Assembly: GCF_026262505.1 (NCBI RefSeq)
Contig: NC_067207.1
Coordinates: 30,472,082 to 30,536,081 of the forward strand
Direction: 5' to 3'
From: Trichomonas vaginalis G3
Lineage: Eukaryota > Parabasalia > Trichomonadida > Trichomonadidae
DNA length: 64,000 nt
Below the pieces are notes generated by a model. It saw nothing but the letters and a program-made list of their open reading frames with translations. It did no database searches and was not told the DNA's origin. A program made the translations under genes and the position numbers. Positions 38,621 through 48,392 of this stretch are shown here, in pieces. Numbering within the stretch: the stretch's first letter is position 1; each line of letters opens with the position of its first letter.

Positions 38621-40774
38621 ATGCCCCTATATAGAATGGATAGAAAATCTGCTAGAATAAAAGCAGAGTTGCAAAGATATGGTTGGAGAGTTTCGAAGAA
38701 TTTTAAATATAGGAAGGGAAGACCCATAAAAGTCTATGACAAACTGGCTGGTCTTCGCTACGAAATGGATTTGGAAACAGCACGTGCCAATTATCCAAAC
38801 AGACTAGAGAGGTTAGAAGAAGAACGTCTTATGGACATGCCTTTCGATGTTAGTGAACCTCAAGTTGAAGGACACGACGGCTTTGCCAGATTCTACTGGA
38901 AACATGACGAACAATTGCATCCTTTGAGAAGGAAAAAAGGAAAAGGTGAAGACGCACATGCTCCCATGGAAAGAACAAGATATGCATATGAAAAGTATCG
39001 TGAAGTTAGAAGTAAAATTACATCTGGTCGAACCTTTACAGTAAACTTTGACGAAGGAAAGAACAAAGAAGGCTTCATGGGTGTACTTGCTGCAATTCAA
39101 GACGGAAATAAGAAAGGACACAATCTCAGATTGACCATAACAGATTTGGATGGTCACATTTACTATGCACATGGCAATGTCACAACAGCCGCACAACTTC
39201 TTGACGCTTTCAAGACTACAAAGAGAGAACAAATGGTTGACTCCGACTCAGACATTTTGAATGCAATTGAAGGAATTGCAAGTGTCAAGTTCGAATGGTA
39301 CCAACCTAACCCTCAAGCAGTCAGACAACATGCTGGATACTTCCCGTTCATAAACAAGTCTGACATTGACTTGACAAGGTATGGAATTTACAATTCAATT
39401 GAAACAATTGTCAATGAACCTTGCATTCTTACATGTCTCAGGAACTCTGGTCTTGTTACAGATGAGAAAATGAAGTATCTTGAGTCATGTGTGAAGACAA
39501 GGTACATGCTCAGAGGTCAATTGGCAAAAGTTGCACCGTTGGCAAATGTCAATATCCGAGTCAACATTCCGACTGAGAAAGGTTTTTCACATGACGACTA
39601 TGTTGTTGACAAAGACTTACCATGGTTGAAGATTGCAATTGTCCACAACCACTTCATGTTGAACGAAAGTCTTACAAACCCATTGTTCGGAAAAGGTAAG
39701 TGCAACATTGTCAGAGCTGTTAACATTCTTTTCGAGAAAGGTTTGTTGGAACCAATTCCAGATGACAAGCTGACAGAAACTTTTGTACCAAAAGACGAAA
39801 CAAACTTTTCATTGTTGGTAAGACCAAAAGTTGTTCCAGACAAAGTTCTAGCACAAAAGAAGTACACAGTTCCAAAAGGAGTTGGATTGTTCGGATACCA
39901 ACCTGAACCAGAAGAACTTCCAATGAGGTTGCAAGAACTTCAAGATGCTATAAACAAACTTCCATTGAGGCATCCAGTTGATGTCAAATTGTATTGGAGA
40001 GCATCAGAGTTAGGTCAGAAGGTTTTATATGAAACAGGTTGCTTTGACGATGTTTATGAGATAACAGGAGAAGTTTCTCAGAAGATAAGAGACTCGCTTG
40101 AATTTCCACAAACTGGACCGATTGGATGCGACAAGTTCGACTCATATGAAAAAATATACTATGTCGACCTTAACGCTGCGTACATGAGGTTTGTCCAATA
40201 TATTCCGACTGGAATTCCAAACGAAGATGGTGAGTTCCCGGGAAGGAACTATACAGTTGGAAAGGTCATACAACAACTGTATGATATTAGGAAAGCTTCA
40301 AACCCCAAACTTGCAATTACACTCAAATTGCTTATGAATTCGACATGGGGATATTCCATTAAGAAACCTCAAAAGATGAAGAGTAAACACTATGAGAAGG
40401 TCGACAACTTTGTTGAAAGGTTTTCTCCTTTTGTTTTGAAGTACGAGTTCACCGAAGGTCAAAGTGGCTTAGTAACCACATTAAAACCTATTGTCGAACA
40501 TTGGTCTTACCCTCAGTTCGCAAAGGCAGTCCTTGACAACTACAACAAATTCTTCTCCGAAGTCAAATCCAAAGTAGTGGTATACTATGAGAACATCGAC
40601 GCGCTCATGACGAACGAAGAAGGCTATAACAAACTCATTGAAATGGGTATGGTCGGTGAAAAGATGGGCTGTTTTAAGCTAGACAAGGTATTTTCCGAAG
40701 TTCATGTTCTCTCCAAACGTAAGTACTGGGGTATACTTGAAGACGGCACAGAAATAAAACATTGCATGAAATAA
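38621..40774 (+). CDS. Protein-primed family-B DNA polymerase, 717 residues
   Basis: Open throughout. I start it at ATG 38,621 (MPLYRMDRKSARIKAEL), after the replication-class leader. Palm motifs: A at about residue 516 (VDLNAAYMRF), B at about 573 (LKLLMNSTWGYSIKK) and C at about 654 (VVYYENIDALM). The N-terminal half has conserved blocks (CILTCLRNSG, YLESCVKTRY) seen in other Maverick-type polymerases. It copies the element from protein-primed ends. The last codons lie in the first unit of a 17-bp repeat. The A copy is broken. Confidence 0.87.
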   Translation: MPLYRMDRKSARIKAELQRYGWRVSKNFKYRKGRPIKVYDKLAGLRYEMDLETARANYPNRLERLEEERLMDMPFDVSEPQVEGHDGFARFYWKHDEQLHPLRRKKGKGEDAHAPMERTRYAYEKYREVRSKITSGRTFTVNFDEGKNKEGFMGVLAAIQDGNKKGHNLRLTITDLDGHIYYAHGNVTTAAQLLDAFKTTKREQMVDSDSDILNAIEGIASVKFEWYQPNPQAVRQHAGYFPFINKSDIDLTRYGIYNSIETIVNEPCILTCLRNSGLVTDEKMKYLESCVKTRYMLRGQLAKVAPLANVNIRVNIPTEKGFSHDDYVVDKDLPWLKIAIVHNHFMLNESLTNPLFGKGKCNIVRAVNILFEKGLLEPIPDDKLTETFVPKDETNFSLLVRPKVVPDKVLAQKKYTVPKGVGLFGYQPEPEELPMRLQELQDAINKLPLRHPVDVKLYWRASELGQKVLYETGCFDDVYEITGEVSQKIRDSLEFPQTGPIGCDKFDSYEKIYYVDLNAAYMRFVQYIPTGIPNEDGEFPGRNYTVGKVIQQLYDIRKASNPKLAITLKLLMNSTWGYSIKKPQKMKSKHYEKVDNFVERFSPFVLKYEFTEGQSGLVTTLKPIVEHWSYPQFAKAVLDNYNKFFSEVKSKVVVYYENIDALMTNEEGYNKLIEMGMVGEKMGCFKLDKVFSEVHVLSKRKYWGILEDGTEIKHCMK

Positions 40775-40833
40775 AACATTGCATGAAATAAAACATTGCA
40801 TGAAATAAAACATTGCATGAAATAAAACATTTT
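40753..40833 (+). repeat. 17-bp tandem repeat at the polymerase stop codon
   Basis: Four full units and one partial unit of ATAAAACATTGCATGAA (starts at 40,753, 40,770, 40,787 and 40,804). The polymerase stop codon lies within this repeat. Copy A has only about two degenerate units here and lacks the HNH gene that follows in B. Confidence 0.85.
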
Positions 40834-40863
40834 TTAAAAAAATATTTTTTTATTTTATTTGAA

Positions 40864-41448
40864 ATGTACGCTGAGTTTGTTGGAGAAGACCGTTGGGAAA
40901 CTTGTTTGTTAGATGAGAAATATGAAATTCACTGTTGTGAGTCATTTGAAGTCAGAAACAAAAAGACAAAAAGAGTTTTAAGCGAATGGGAGCGAAATGA
41001 CGGATATGTTATTGTGAATATGGGTAGAAAACGCTATCTTAAACATATTGTCATTGCAACTCATTTTATACCGAACCCTAACAATTTACCTTTTGTAGAC
41101 CATATAAACCGTATAAGAAACGACAATAGACTTGAAAACTTGCGTTGGGTCACTCGTTCTGAAAACAATAAGAACAAAGGCAAATTTGGAGATATTGTAT
41201 TCGAATTTGTCGACGAACTAGAAGATGAAACAATTGAAATTACAGACTATGGCAAGCATATGTTTGAGTTTTACTACTATAGCGAAGAACAAGACTCTTT
41301 CTACTTTTATACCGGCGTAAACTATAGGAAATTACAAGTATATTTTACTAAGGCGGGCTATGCTTATGTAAACACTAGAGATACAGATGGAAAATGCGTT
41401 CGAATACTTCTTAACAAATTCAAGAAGCTATATGGCATACCATTTTAA
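40864..41448 (+). CDS. NUMOD4/HNH homing-endonuclease-like protein, 194 residues
   Basis: Intact, ATG 40,864. The N-terminal NUMOD4-like start (MYAEFVGEDRWETC) is followed by LKHIVIATHFIPNP and FVDHINRIRNDNRLENLRWV, the classic HNH core (D-H-x(n)-N-x(8)-N-L), and NNKNKG. The remaining 80 residues are acidic and may bind DNA or a partner. Such enzymes are typically selfish endonucleases spread by gap repair. The gene is present in B but not in the corresponding place of A (8,184-8,238). It carries the same leader as the polymerase. Confidence 0.8.
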   Translation: MYAEFVGEDRWETCLLDEKYEIHCCESFEVRNKKTKRVLSEWERNDGYVIVNMGRKRYLKHIVIATHFIPNPNNLPFVDHINRIRNDNRLENLRWVTRSENNKNKGKFGDIVFEFVDELEDETIEITDYGKHMFEFYYYSEEQDSFYFYTGVNYRKLQVYFTKAGYAYVNTRDTDGKCVRILLNKFKKLYGIPF

Positions 41449-41484
41449 AACGTTTTTTAAACCATATATTTTTACATATATTAA

Positions 41485-42345
41485 ATGCTTCAGGTTGAAA
41501 AACAAAGAACAAAAGTAGCAGATACAAAACCGTTAGACTATATCTTCACAAATGCCGGTAGGACTATATCAGATGAAGAAATTTCATCCGGAGCTTACAG
41601 GTTTGACTATCCAATTCGTTGGCTTCAAAGTCCTTCAGATGCAAAGGCAATAGGATTTAGAAGAGTTTTGTTTTCAAATAGAACTAACGCCTTCATGTTC
41701 GCAGTATATTTTCATGGTCAATATAAAGGTTCTGATGGTCTAATAGAAAAATTTGATGAAATAAAAATCTTTACAATTCGTTCAGACGAAAGTCTTGAGA
41801 AAACTCTAAATGACTTTCAAACTCAAATAAACAAATACTACTGGGAATTTCAAGAAAAATACCACTCTTTACTAAATGGAACGTACTATCTGAAACTAGA
41901 ATATAACAAGATGAACTCAACCGTTTCATTTCAAAAGATTGAAATTAACCCTCCAAGAGATACAGAGTTTTTATATTGGGGAGTAGACAAACGTTCTTGG
42001 GCACAATTTCTTCGGTTACTAAACCAGAACGAACCATTACCACCAGATGGTCCATTTAATTTTATACTTCCACCAGCAGATTTGACAGTTTATAGAAACG
42101 TGTTTGACCCTCAAAATGTCATGTTTCATGCAAGTTTCAGTTCAAGCAACAACAGTTTTCTTTGTATTGGTAAGGACTTTTATGACTTTGCTTCTAAATT
42201 CTACGAACCACCTAGTAACAGTTTCTCTGACTTTCAAGTTTGGTTCACAACAAACGGTGTGCAGCATATTATTCCATTGTACTATGACTTTTATCTCGAA
42301 TTGTCTTTCATATACAACTACGGAAAAGTGCTGAAAAAGTATTGA
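41485..42345 (+). CDS. Maverick conserved protein of 286 residues
   Basis: Intact; nearly identical to 7,323-8,183. Blocks PLDYIFTNAG, DYPIRWLQSPSDAKAIGFRR and FQVWFTTNGVQHIIPLYYDF. Virion-class TTTTTACATATATTAAATG leader. It is a paralogue of the gene at 33,566-34,413. Family not recognised. Confidence 0.72.
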   Translation: MLQVEKQRTKVADTKPLDYIFTNAGRTISDEEISSGAYRFDYPIRWLQSPSDAKAIGFRRVLFSNRTNAFMFAVYFHGQYKGSDGLIEKFDEIKIFTIRSDESLEKTLNDFQTQINKYYWEFQEKYHSLLNGTYYLKLEYNKMNSTVSFQKIEINPPRDTEFLYWGVDKRSWAQFLRLLNQNEPLPPDGPFNFILPPADLTVYRNVFDPQNVMFHASFSSSNNSFLCIGKDFYDFASKFYEPPSNSFSDFQVWFTTNGVQHIIPLYYDFYLELSFIYNYGKVLKKY

Positions 42346-42349
42346 AAAA

Positions 42350-42730
42350 TATATTTTAGGGTAGATGTTTTTTTAGGTGGAACCAGGTCACCAGGTCACC
42401 AGGTCACCAGGTCAAATGAACTTCTCTGAAAAAGTGTGACAACTTGACATTTTGACAACAACACAGGAAATAAACTTCTTCGTAAATGTTTTGTCATGAC
42501 TTCATCGTCAATGTTTTGTTGAGACTTCATCGTCAATGTTTTGTCATGACTTCTTCATCGTATTCTTTCACCCGTTGAATTTTGTATAAAAAAGCAACCG
42601 CCGGAATTCCGGCGGTTGGTATATTCTTCACAAAATGCTTGTTTTGAGGTCGAGCCACAAACGGATGTCCGACGGTTAAGCCACAAACGGATGTCCGACG
42701 GTTAAGCCACAAACGGATGTCCGACGTACC
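42350..42730. repeat. Repeat array on the left side of the variable slot, copy B
   Basis: (ACCAGGTC)n at about 42,380-42,416, three or four 25-bp units (CGTCAATGTTTTGTCATGAC type) at 42,479-42,560, the ACCGCCGGAATTCCGGCGGT hairpin at 42,597-42,618, and three copies of a 27-bp unit AAGCCACAAACGGATGTCCG up to 42,725. The block corresponds to the array at 6,180-7,310 in copy A. Confidence 0.8.
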
Positions 42731-42768
42731 ACTCAAAAATATTTTTTATTTTTATTGTAAGAACAGAA

Positions 42769-43431
42769 ATGACAGTCGAAGCAAAAACGTTCACGAACAA
42801 ATCTAATGGCGAAACATTCACAAAAGGCACTTACAACGGTATTGAAGTCTTACGTAGAGACAAGGATGGTTATATAAATGTAACAAATATGTGTCAGCAG
42901 TTTAGGAAAGACTTTAGAAAGTTGTTGGAAAATAAGTCCTGGGAAGAGTATTATACGGCATTTTGTGAAGAATATACCAACCGCCGGAATTCCGGCGGTT
43001 GCTTTTTATACAAAGTTCATGCAGGAATTCCTGATGAAATCAAACAGGTTAGAGGAACGTATGTAGACCCAAGACTCGTAAACTATATAGCAATGTGGGC
43101 TTCTCCAAAATATTGTATAGCAGTTGGAAAAATTCTGGACTCCATAGACAAGAAAGTTCATGAGAAATTAGATGAAGAAGAACTTGAAGATACAGTAGAG
43201 AATGCAAAACCTTTGTTCGAACAAGAAGTTAGAAAAATGCATGAAAAACAAATAGAACATGAACGTGAGATATGTTCTGGTTATAGAGACTCTCCATACG
43301 AACTAGACCAATGGGAACAAGAAGATTTAAAGAGAGAATTTAGAGAATATGAACTCGCTAAAATTTCATTAGAAGCTGCAGAAGAGAGGTTAAAAGTTTG
43401 GGGTCGTTTTGTACAAAAATATTGTGAGTAA
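42769..43431 (+). CDS. KilA-N domain protein in the variable slot, copy B, 220 residues
   Basis: Intact. KilA-N domain at about residues 22-127: GIEVLRRDKDGYINVTNMCQ at its start and TYVDPRLVNYIAMWASPKYC at its end. Residues about 64-83 (FCEEYTNRRNSGGCFLYK) are encoded by the ACCGCCGGAATTCCGGCGGT hairpin block that also lies in the non-coding arrays on both sides. A charged coiled coil follows (residues 130-215). It has the KilA-N class leader at 42,731-42,768. In copy A an unrelated gene occupies this slot. Confidence 0.78.
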   Translation: MTVEAKTFTNKSNGETFTKGTYNGIEVLRRDKDGYINVTNMCQQFRKDFRKLLENKSWEEYYTAFCEEYTNRRNSGGCFLYKVHAGIPDEIKQVRGTYVDPRLVNYIAMWASPKYCIAVGKILDSIDKKVHEKLDEEELEDTVENAKPLFEQEVRKMHEKQIEHEREICSGYRDSPYELDQWEQEDLKREFREYELAKISLEAAEERLKVWGRFVQKYCE

Positions 43432-43439
43432 ATGAACCA

Positions 43440-44060
43440 TTTTTTTTATTGAATTCGGCAAAAATATATTTTAGGTGAAGTGGTGAGATCTCACCCGTTT
43501 TCTCACCTGTTTTTTCACCCGTTGAATTTTGTATAAAAAAAGCAACCGCCGGAATTCCGCGGGTTGGTATATTCTTCACAAAATGCTTGTTTTGAGGTCG
43601 AGCCATTTTTGGCTCCACCTGTTTTTTCAACCAAAACTCATTTTTGTCTGATTTACGCTCATTGACGATGAAGTCTCAACAAAACATATACGAAGAAGTC
43701 TATTTCCTGTGTTGTTGTCAAAATGTCGTGTTGTCACCATTTTTCAGAGAAGTTAAAATGACCGAGGCACATGGGCACATGGTCTCACCTAAAATATATT
43801 TTTGCTGGAAAAATGACCAAATTTCATGATATAACTGTATTTTTTTGACGAAGTGAACTTTAACACTTCGTAAAAAAATCCCTGAAATCGTGAAAAAAAC
43901 TCATGAAAATCGTGAAATTTCTCTAGACCGACTTTTTTCGGTCTTGCATAAAACACATGAAAATCGTGAAAAATTGCGAGTAGGTGAAAAACCCTGGTCG
44001 CCAAAACTCTATGAAAATCGTAAAAAAACTCTATGAAATCATATCTTTTATACAAGATAG
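43440..44060. repeat. Repeat array on the right side of the variable slot, copy B
   Basis: Contains the CCGCCGGAATTCCGCGGG hairpin with its GAGGTCGAGCC module (43,500-43,640), one 25-bp unit, an 8-bp microrepeat, then constant-linker units ending in different hairpins. The stems are ACGAAGTG/CACTTCG at about 43,845-43,875 and AGACCGA-TTTTTTCGGTCT at about 43,925-43,945. It is the counterpart of 4,140-5,215 in copy A but with different hairpins. Confidence 0.75.
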
Positions 44061-44125
44061 AAAAAATAAAATTAACGCTAGTTTTTTTAAAATATTTTTT
44101 TTTATTTTGTATGTAAGAACAGGAA

Positions 44126-44729
44126 ATGACAAACACTGAGTTTGAAACAGTTAAAAAGATAGACAATGAGACCAAAGTGGTTAGAATAGGTGATTTAAAC
44201 GTAAGATACTCAAAGAAATACAAAAAATATTCTTTGTCAGACATTTTATCTCCATCTGGAAAGAAAGCACACGACTGGGTTAGAAATGCTTCAGCTCAGA
44301 AAATTTTGACAAGAAATCCTGAGCTTATGATATCAGTAGCATTTCATGGAACAAGAGCATATCTTATAGACAAAAGTCTTATACCACTAGTTTTGTTCTG
44401 GATTGACCCAGTTGTTGGATATAATTTCATAACATATGGTTCATTCGATACTGAACGTTGCAGTGAAGGCTTACTTTACATCGTTCAGAAACCGAAGGAC
44501 TTCAATACAAAGAGATATAAGATAGGAAGAACATTTAATATAACTAAAAGATATGACAGTACAGTCAATAGAGTCAATGTTTGTAAAAATGAGAGCTGCT
44601 GAAACAGAACTACTTGAAAAGTTTGAGAAAATGTATGGTGCTCCCACGAAAGGTAAAGAAACGTTTGAAGTAGATGAGATAGCTAAAGCTATAAAATTAT
44701 TTGACGAAGTTGCTGAAAAATACATGTAA
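44126..44729 (+). pseudogene. KilA-N/GIY-YIG-like protein, copy B (broken)
   Basis: Homologue of the 203-residue protein at 3,469-4,080, with KilA-N class leader, YSLSDILSPSGKKAHDWV and the YIVQKPKDF/KIGRTFN motifs. About one break. Confidence 0.7.
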
Positions 44730-44817
44730 AGCGTTTATTTTTGGTCTTTTATACAAGATAGAAAATAACGCTAGTTTTTTATAAAATATTTTTTTTATTT
44801 TGTATGTAAAGACAGAT

Positions 44818-45594
44818 ATGACAACAACAGAGAACACAACAACTGCTATCGTTCATGAAGATATAAATGAAGAATACGAGTGAGTTCAGTATAACAAACA
44901 GTTACGTCTCATTCGTTCGGTCAAAGATGACATGTACCAAATGCAAAGTATTTTGACAGCATGTTTTGCACCAGACACTAAACACGCAGACGACTGGTTT
45001 GAATTAAATAGCACTCATGAACTCCTCAGTGAGTTTGAACATGTAGAACTTAAAAAGATGTACCAAGACAGACAAAACTTACCATCACATCTAAAAGGTA
45101 TATATGTTCATAAGTTCCTAGTTAGTTCAATAGCAATGTGGGCTTCACCTCGTTATGCAATCTACATACTTATGCTACTTGACGAACTTTGTACAAAGCA
45201 GAGAGAAGATATGATGAAAGAAGACAAAAACATACAGAAAAGAATACCACGTTCGGTACCAAAAGGAAAGGAAAAGAACTATAAGTATATGATTTACACT
45301 GAAGAGATGGAAAATGAAGAAGACAGAGATATGGTTATGTTGCATTTAGTCAGAAGAAACAACAAAAGCTTTACGACCTTGCTAAGATTTACAAATCTAA
45401 CAGAAATTGGTTCTATCGCGAAAACTTACCGATTTCAATGACACCGAATGAAGATGTGAAACAAATAGTTCAAGATACGTTACCTCAAACACACTGATAT
45501 GAAAGGTTGTACAATACTTACCTTCAAAGAAGACTTACCGCTACTGAAAGAAAAAATAACAGAGTATTTTGACAACTTCAAACAAGCAGAGTAG
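44818..45594 (+). pseudogene. KilA-N domain protein, copy B (broken, mosaic)
   Basis: Occupies the same place as 2,574-3,380 in copy A. The first 45 residues and everything after KNIQKRIPRSVPKGKEKNYK are nearly identical to A. The KilA-N core in between (for example HLKGIYVHKFLVSSIAMWAS) is only about half identical and lacks the hairpin block. About three breaks. Confidence 0.7.
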
Positions 45595-45659
45595 ATGAAC
45601 CATTTATTTTTCAAGCTTGACACCAAAGATGGCTCAGGTAGCTCTATAAGGTAAATTGT

Positions 45660-46100
45660 CTTGTCCGAGTCCTTCTGGCATTCCGAGTCCTTCCTTCCGA
45701 CATTCCGAGTCCTTCCTTCCAACAGGAAAAGTCCTTCCTTCCGACAGGAAAAGTTTTTCTTTCCAACAGGAAAAGTCCTTCCTTCCAACAGGAAAAATTT
45801 TTCTTTCCAACAGGAAAAGTTTTTCTTTCCGACAGGAAAAATTTTTCTTTCCAACAGGAAAAAATTTTCTTGTTGTCCGTCCGTAAACCATTCAAATTTT
45901 CGAAAATTGAGAACTTTTTGGCCGACCTTCAGGAAAAATTTTTCTTTCCAACAGGAAAAATTTTTCTTTCCGACAGGAAAAGTTTTTCTTTCCGACAGGA
46001 AAAGTTTTTCTTTCCAACAGGAAAAGTTCTTCCTTCCAACAGGAAAAATTTTTCTTTCCAACAGGAAAAGTTCTTCCTTCCGACAGGACACAAACGGATG
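45660..46100. repeat. 22-bp tandem repeat array, copy B
   Basis: About 18 units of the form TTTTTCTTTCC(A/G)ACAGGAAAA; the period was read from 45,791 to 45,813. Interrupted at 45,871-45,930 by a non-repeated TCCGTAAACCATTCAAATTT segment also present in copy A. Open frames across it are by-products of the repeat. Confidence 0.88.
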
Positions 46101-46190
46101 ACTGACGTACCACCAACCGAGTCCATTCCAAAGCCAGAAGAACCGAAAGCTGCAGAACCACAACAGACTAAGACTAAACACTTACATTTT

Positions 46191-47066
46191 TTACGCTTGA
46201 CTTTTTACAATTTGAACTTTGTTTGCGTAGATATGAATTCTGAAAGAAGTATGAGGGTCTTGTATGACTTTGTACCTCTCCCATAGTTCATGTCTGTCAA
46301 ACTTACCTGCCATGGACTCTTTCATAAGTTCCATGAAATCGTCTTCGGACAATCCGGGGAAAAGTACAATGTCAGTAAGTATTCTCTTTACATCCTTACT
46401 TAAACTCTTGGCTGTCTGTACACATATTACGACTGAGATGTTAAAGTGTCTGAGCTTCTTAAGAATTCGACACATGTCTTGTTCTCTGTTCTTTAACAAA
46501 GGATGAGAAGCAAAGTCATCTAAGATAAGAAGACATCTATGAGGGTACGTTTTCCAATCGTAAGATTGCAATTTCTTCGAAATGTATTCTATCTCTTTCT
46601 GTTTGTTTCTGAAGTGTTTCTTCTCTAATATTCTCTGCATTTCCTCATTTGGGTCTTTAAACTTCGAATTTATATACTCATTTATAGCATTGTACTTCAA
46701 AACTCTTCTTTGGTACTTCTTTATCCAATCTAACAACTCAGTATCTTTTATACATACTAGTTTTGACTTTTTTATAATATCTTTGAACGAATTGACGGTT
46801 TGGTCAAATTGATCCGAAGTACTACAAATGACAACTAACTCATAGAATGGGTTCTTCTCATCTAGTTCTTGTTGTTGTGCAGCCATTTTAAGATAAGTGA
46901 AAGTCTTACCCGACCCAGGTGGTGCAATTAGACCTGTTATACCATTCTGAGCAAATAAGAACTTGTCATGTATGGGTTTTATCTGAGCATTTTCCAACTT
47001 CCTCTTGTTCTTGTTTAAAACATTCTCAAATTTTTTGTCAATGTCAGCAAACTTTTTTTCTAACAT
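46191..47066 (-). CDS. Packaging ATPase (A32/FtsK-HerA type), 291 residues
   Basis: Intact. I start it at ATG 47,066 (MLEKKFADIDKKFENVL), because the longer frame would run into the divergent gene at 47,103. Walker A at 48-56 (APPGSGKTF), Walker B at 179-184 (LLILDD), then VVICVQTAKSLSKDVKRI with a candidate sensor Gln. ATP-driven translocation of DNA into capsids is the known role of this family in Polintons and related viruses. It shares a short bidirectional A/T-rich leader with the 148-residue gene. Confidence 0.87.
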   Translation of the reverse strand: MLEKKFADIDKKFENVLNKNKRKLENAQIKPIHDKFLFAQNGITGLIAPPGSGKTFTYLKMAAQQQELDEKNPFYELVVICSTSDQFDQTVNSFKDIIKKSKLVCIKDTELLDWIKKYQRRVLKYNAINEYINSKFKDPNEEMQRILEKKHFRNKQKEIEYISKKLQSYDWKTYPHRCLLILDDFASHPLLKNREQDMCRILKKLRHFNISVVICVQTAKSLSKDVKRILTDIVLFPGLSEDDFMELMKESMAGKFDRHELWERYKVIQDPHTSFRIHIYANKVQIVKSQA

Positions 47067-47102
47067 ATTTTTAGAAAAATTAAAATTTTTATCTTTTAGA
47101 AA

Positions 47103-47549
47103 ATGTCTAGCGATTTCGCTATCTATATTCGAGACAAGCTTTTCGACAGCAAAACATCTGTCGACCATAAAATCTTACATAGTGTAAACAAGAAAGGTGA
47201 ATTTGTTCTAAAGTTCTGTTTCTGGGAATATGACAAGAACCATAAAACATTAAGCAGAGCAGTCTTAAAATTTGTCAATGACAGACTTGTTGACAGAGAT
47301 GACGCCTCTTGGAGAGATGAAGTCCAACAAAACTTCTTAGAATGCAAAGAAGACACATGCGCTGTTCTTGAAGATGAAATAGAAAACAGAATAGAAGAGC
47401 TATTAAAGGACAAAGAACTTTTACAAAAATATGGTTCGGAGAAATTTGACATAACTCCACCAGAAAAGAAGAAGAGAGAAAAGAAAGAAAAGAAAGTAGA
47501 AGAAGAGAAGAAAGAACCAGAGCCAGAGAAAAAGAAATTTGACATGTAA
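47103..47549 (+). CDS. Maverick protein with Lys/Glu-rich tail, 148 residues
   Basis: Intact; matches 775-1,221 with few changes. Globular N-terminal part (KGEFVLKFCFWEYDKNH) and a long K/E/P tail from about residue 115. Divergent from the packaging ATPase and convergent with the 139-residue gene. Family not recognised. Confidence 0.7.
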   Translation: MSSDFAIYIRDKLFDSKTSVDHKILHSVNKKGEFVLKFCFWEYDKNHKTLSRAVLKFVNDRLVDRDDASWRDEVQQNFLECKEDTCAVLEDEIENRIEELLKDKELLQKYGSEKFDITPPEKKKREKKEKKVEEEKKEPEPEKKKFDM

Positions 47550-47565
47550 AAATAAAATTTTATTT

Positions 47566-47985
47566 TTAGAACATTTCTGGGTCAATGTCAATGTTCTCTT
47601 CCTCTTTAGGAGCAAACACCGGCTTAGACTCTAAAATCTTTTTACCCAATTTACCTTGAACTTCAACTATCTTAGACTCATAATATTCATAGTCGTCTGC
47701 TTTCTTTGGTTCATAAGGTATAACAAGTTTGTATGCTTTGCCTTCTTTAAGGTTTGAGAACCTTCTGTCAAAACTTTCTTTGACTGTTAACAAACCTTCT
47801 ATGTCTAAGTCTTCAAATTTCGCACCATTTTTAGTCACAATAGCAAACTTAACCGGTTCGATGTTCCAAACTTTGTCAAATGTAGACTTTTCAAAATGGT
47901 AGAAGTAAACATTCAAATATGTGAATGGGTCTAGTTCTTCTTTAAGTCCTGACATGTACTTGTTTACTGAGATGAATTTCGTCAT
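47566..47985 (-). CDS. Maverick conserved protein, 139 residues
   Basis: Intact version of the gene that is broken at 340-758. MTKFISVNKYMSGLKEELDP at the start and an acidic PEMF end. Aromatic- and lysine-rich core (FTYLNVYFYHFEKSTFDKVW). It has a TATCGGATAAAAAAATATTT-type leader (47,986-48,021, read on the minus strand as A/T tract then TATCCGATAGAAAAG) shared with the 110-residue gene. A single-stranded DNA-binding role would fit size and place but is unproven. Confidence 0.68.
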   Translation of the reverse strand: MTKFISVNKYMSGLKEELDPFTYLNVYFYHFEKSTFDKVWNIEPVKFAIVTKNGAKFEDLDIEGLLTVKESFDRRFSNLKEGKAYKLVIPYEPKKADDYEYYESKIVEVQGKLGKKILESKPVFAPKEEENIDIDPEMF

Positions 47986-48021
47986 CTTTTCTATCGGATA
48001 AAAAAATATTTTTTTTAAAAT

Positions 48022-48354
48022 TTACTCAGAAAAATTTTTCTTTGTATATTTGCCATTCCGAACTTCGAAAAGATGTTTTATACCAGCATAGAATTTTTCT
48101 CTAGAGCTTGGTCTTATATCGTTTTCATGACAATATTTTCTATATTCTTCATATAAAGCCTTTTTTTCATACATTTCATAAGGACAATCTAACCAGAATA
48201 GCGCATATCCATTTTCGTTATCTAGGTCTCTATATGTTTCTTCTGTTTGTAGAATTTCGCTTTCTCTATTTAGTTCTATGTCTATATATTGTGGCTTAAA
48301 AAGATGTGGGCAAGAAGGGTCTGGCGCTATGTAAAAAGTTAATTTTTCTGTCAT
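48022..48354 (-). CDS. Small protein related to the helicase C-terminal tail, 110 residues
   Basis: Intact. Its second half (KKALYEEYRKYCHENDI, then YTKKNFSE at the end) is clearly homologous to the C-terminal tail of the helicase gene just upstream (RSLYDSYKQYCQEYGY, YTKKNFSE). Both are followed by almost the same spacer. It therefore looks like a duplicated helicase tail that gained its own start and leader. Copy A has no such gene between helicase and the 139-residue gene (303-339). Confidence 0.68.
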   Translation of the reverse strand: MTEKLTFYIAPDPSCPHLFKPQYIDIELNRESEILQTEETYRDLDNENGYALFWLDCPYEMYEKKALYEEYRKYCHENDIRPSSREKFYAGIKHLFEVRNGKYTKKNFSE

Positions 48355-48392
48355 CTTTTTCTATCGGATAAAAAAATATTTTTTTTTAAAAT

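Noticed and set aside
45480-46181. Several overlapping open frames in the 22-bp repeat array
   Set aside because: The frames are open because the repeat lacks stops; the peptides are endless variants of one short unit and exist on both strands.
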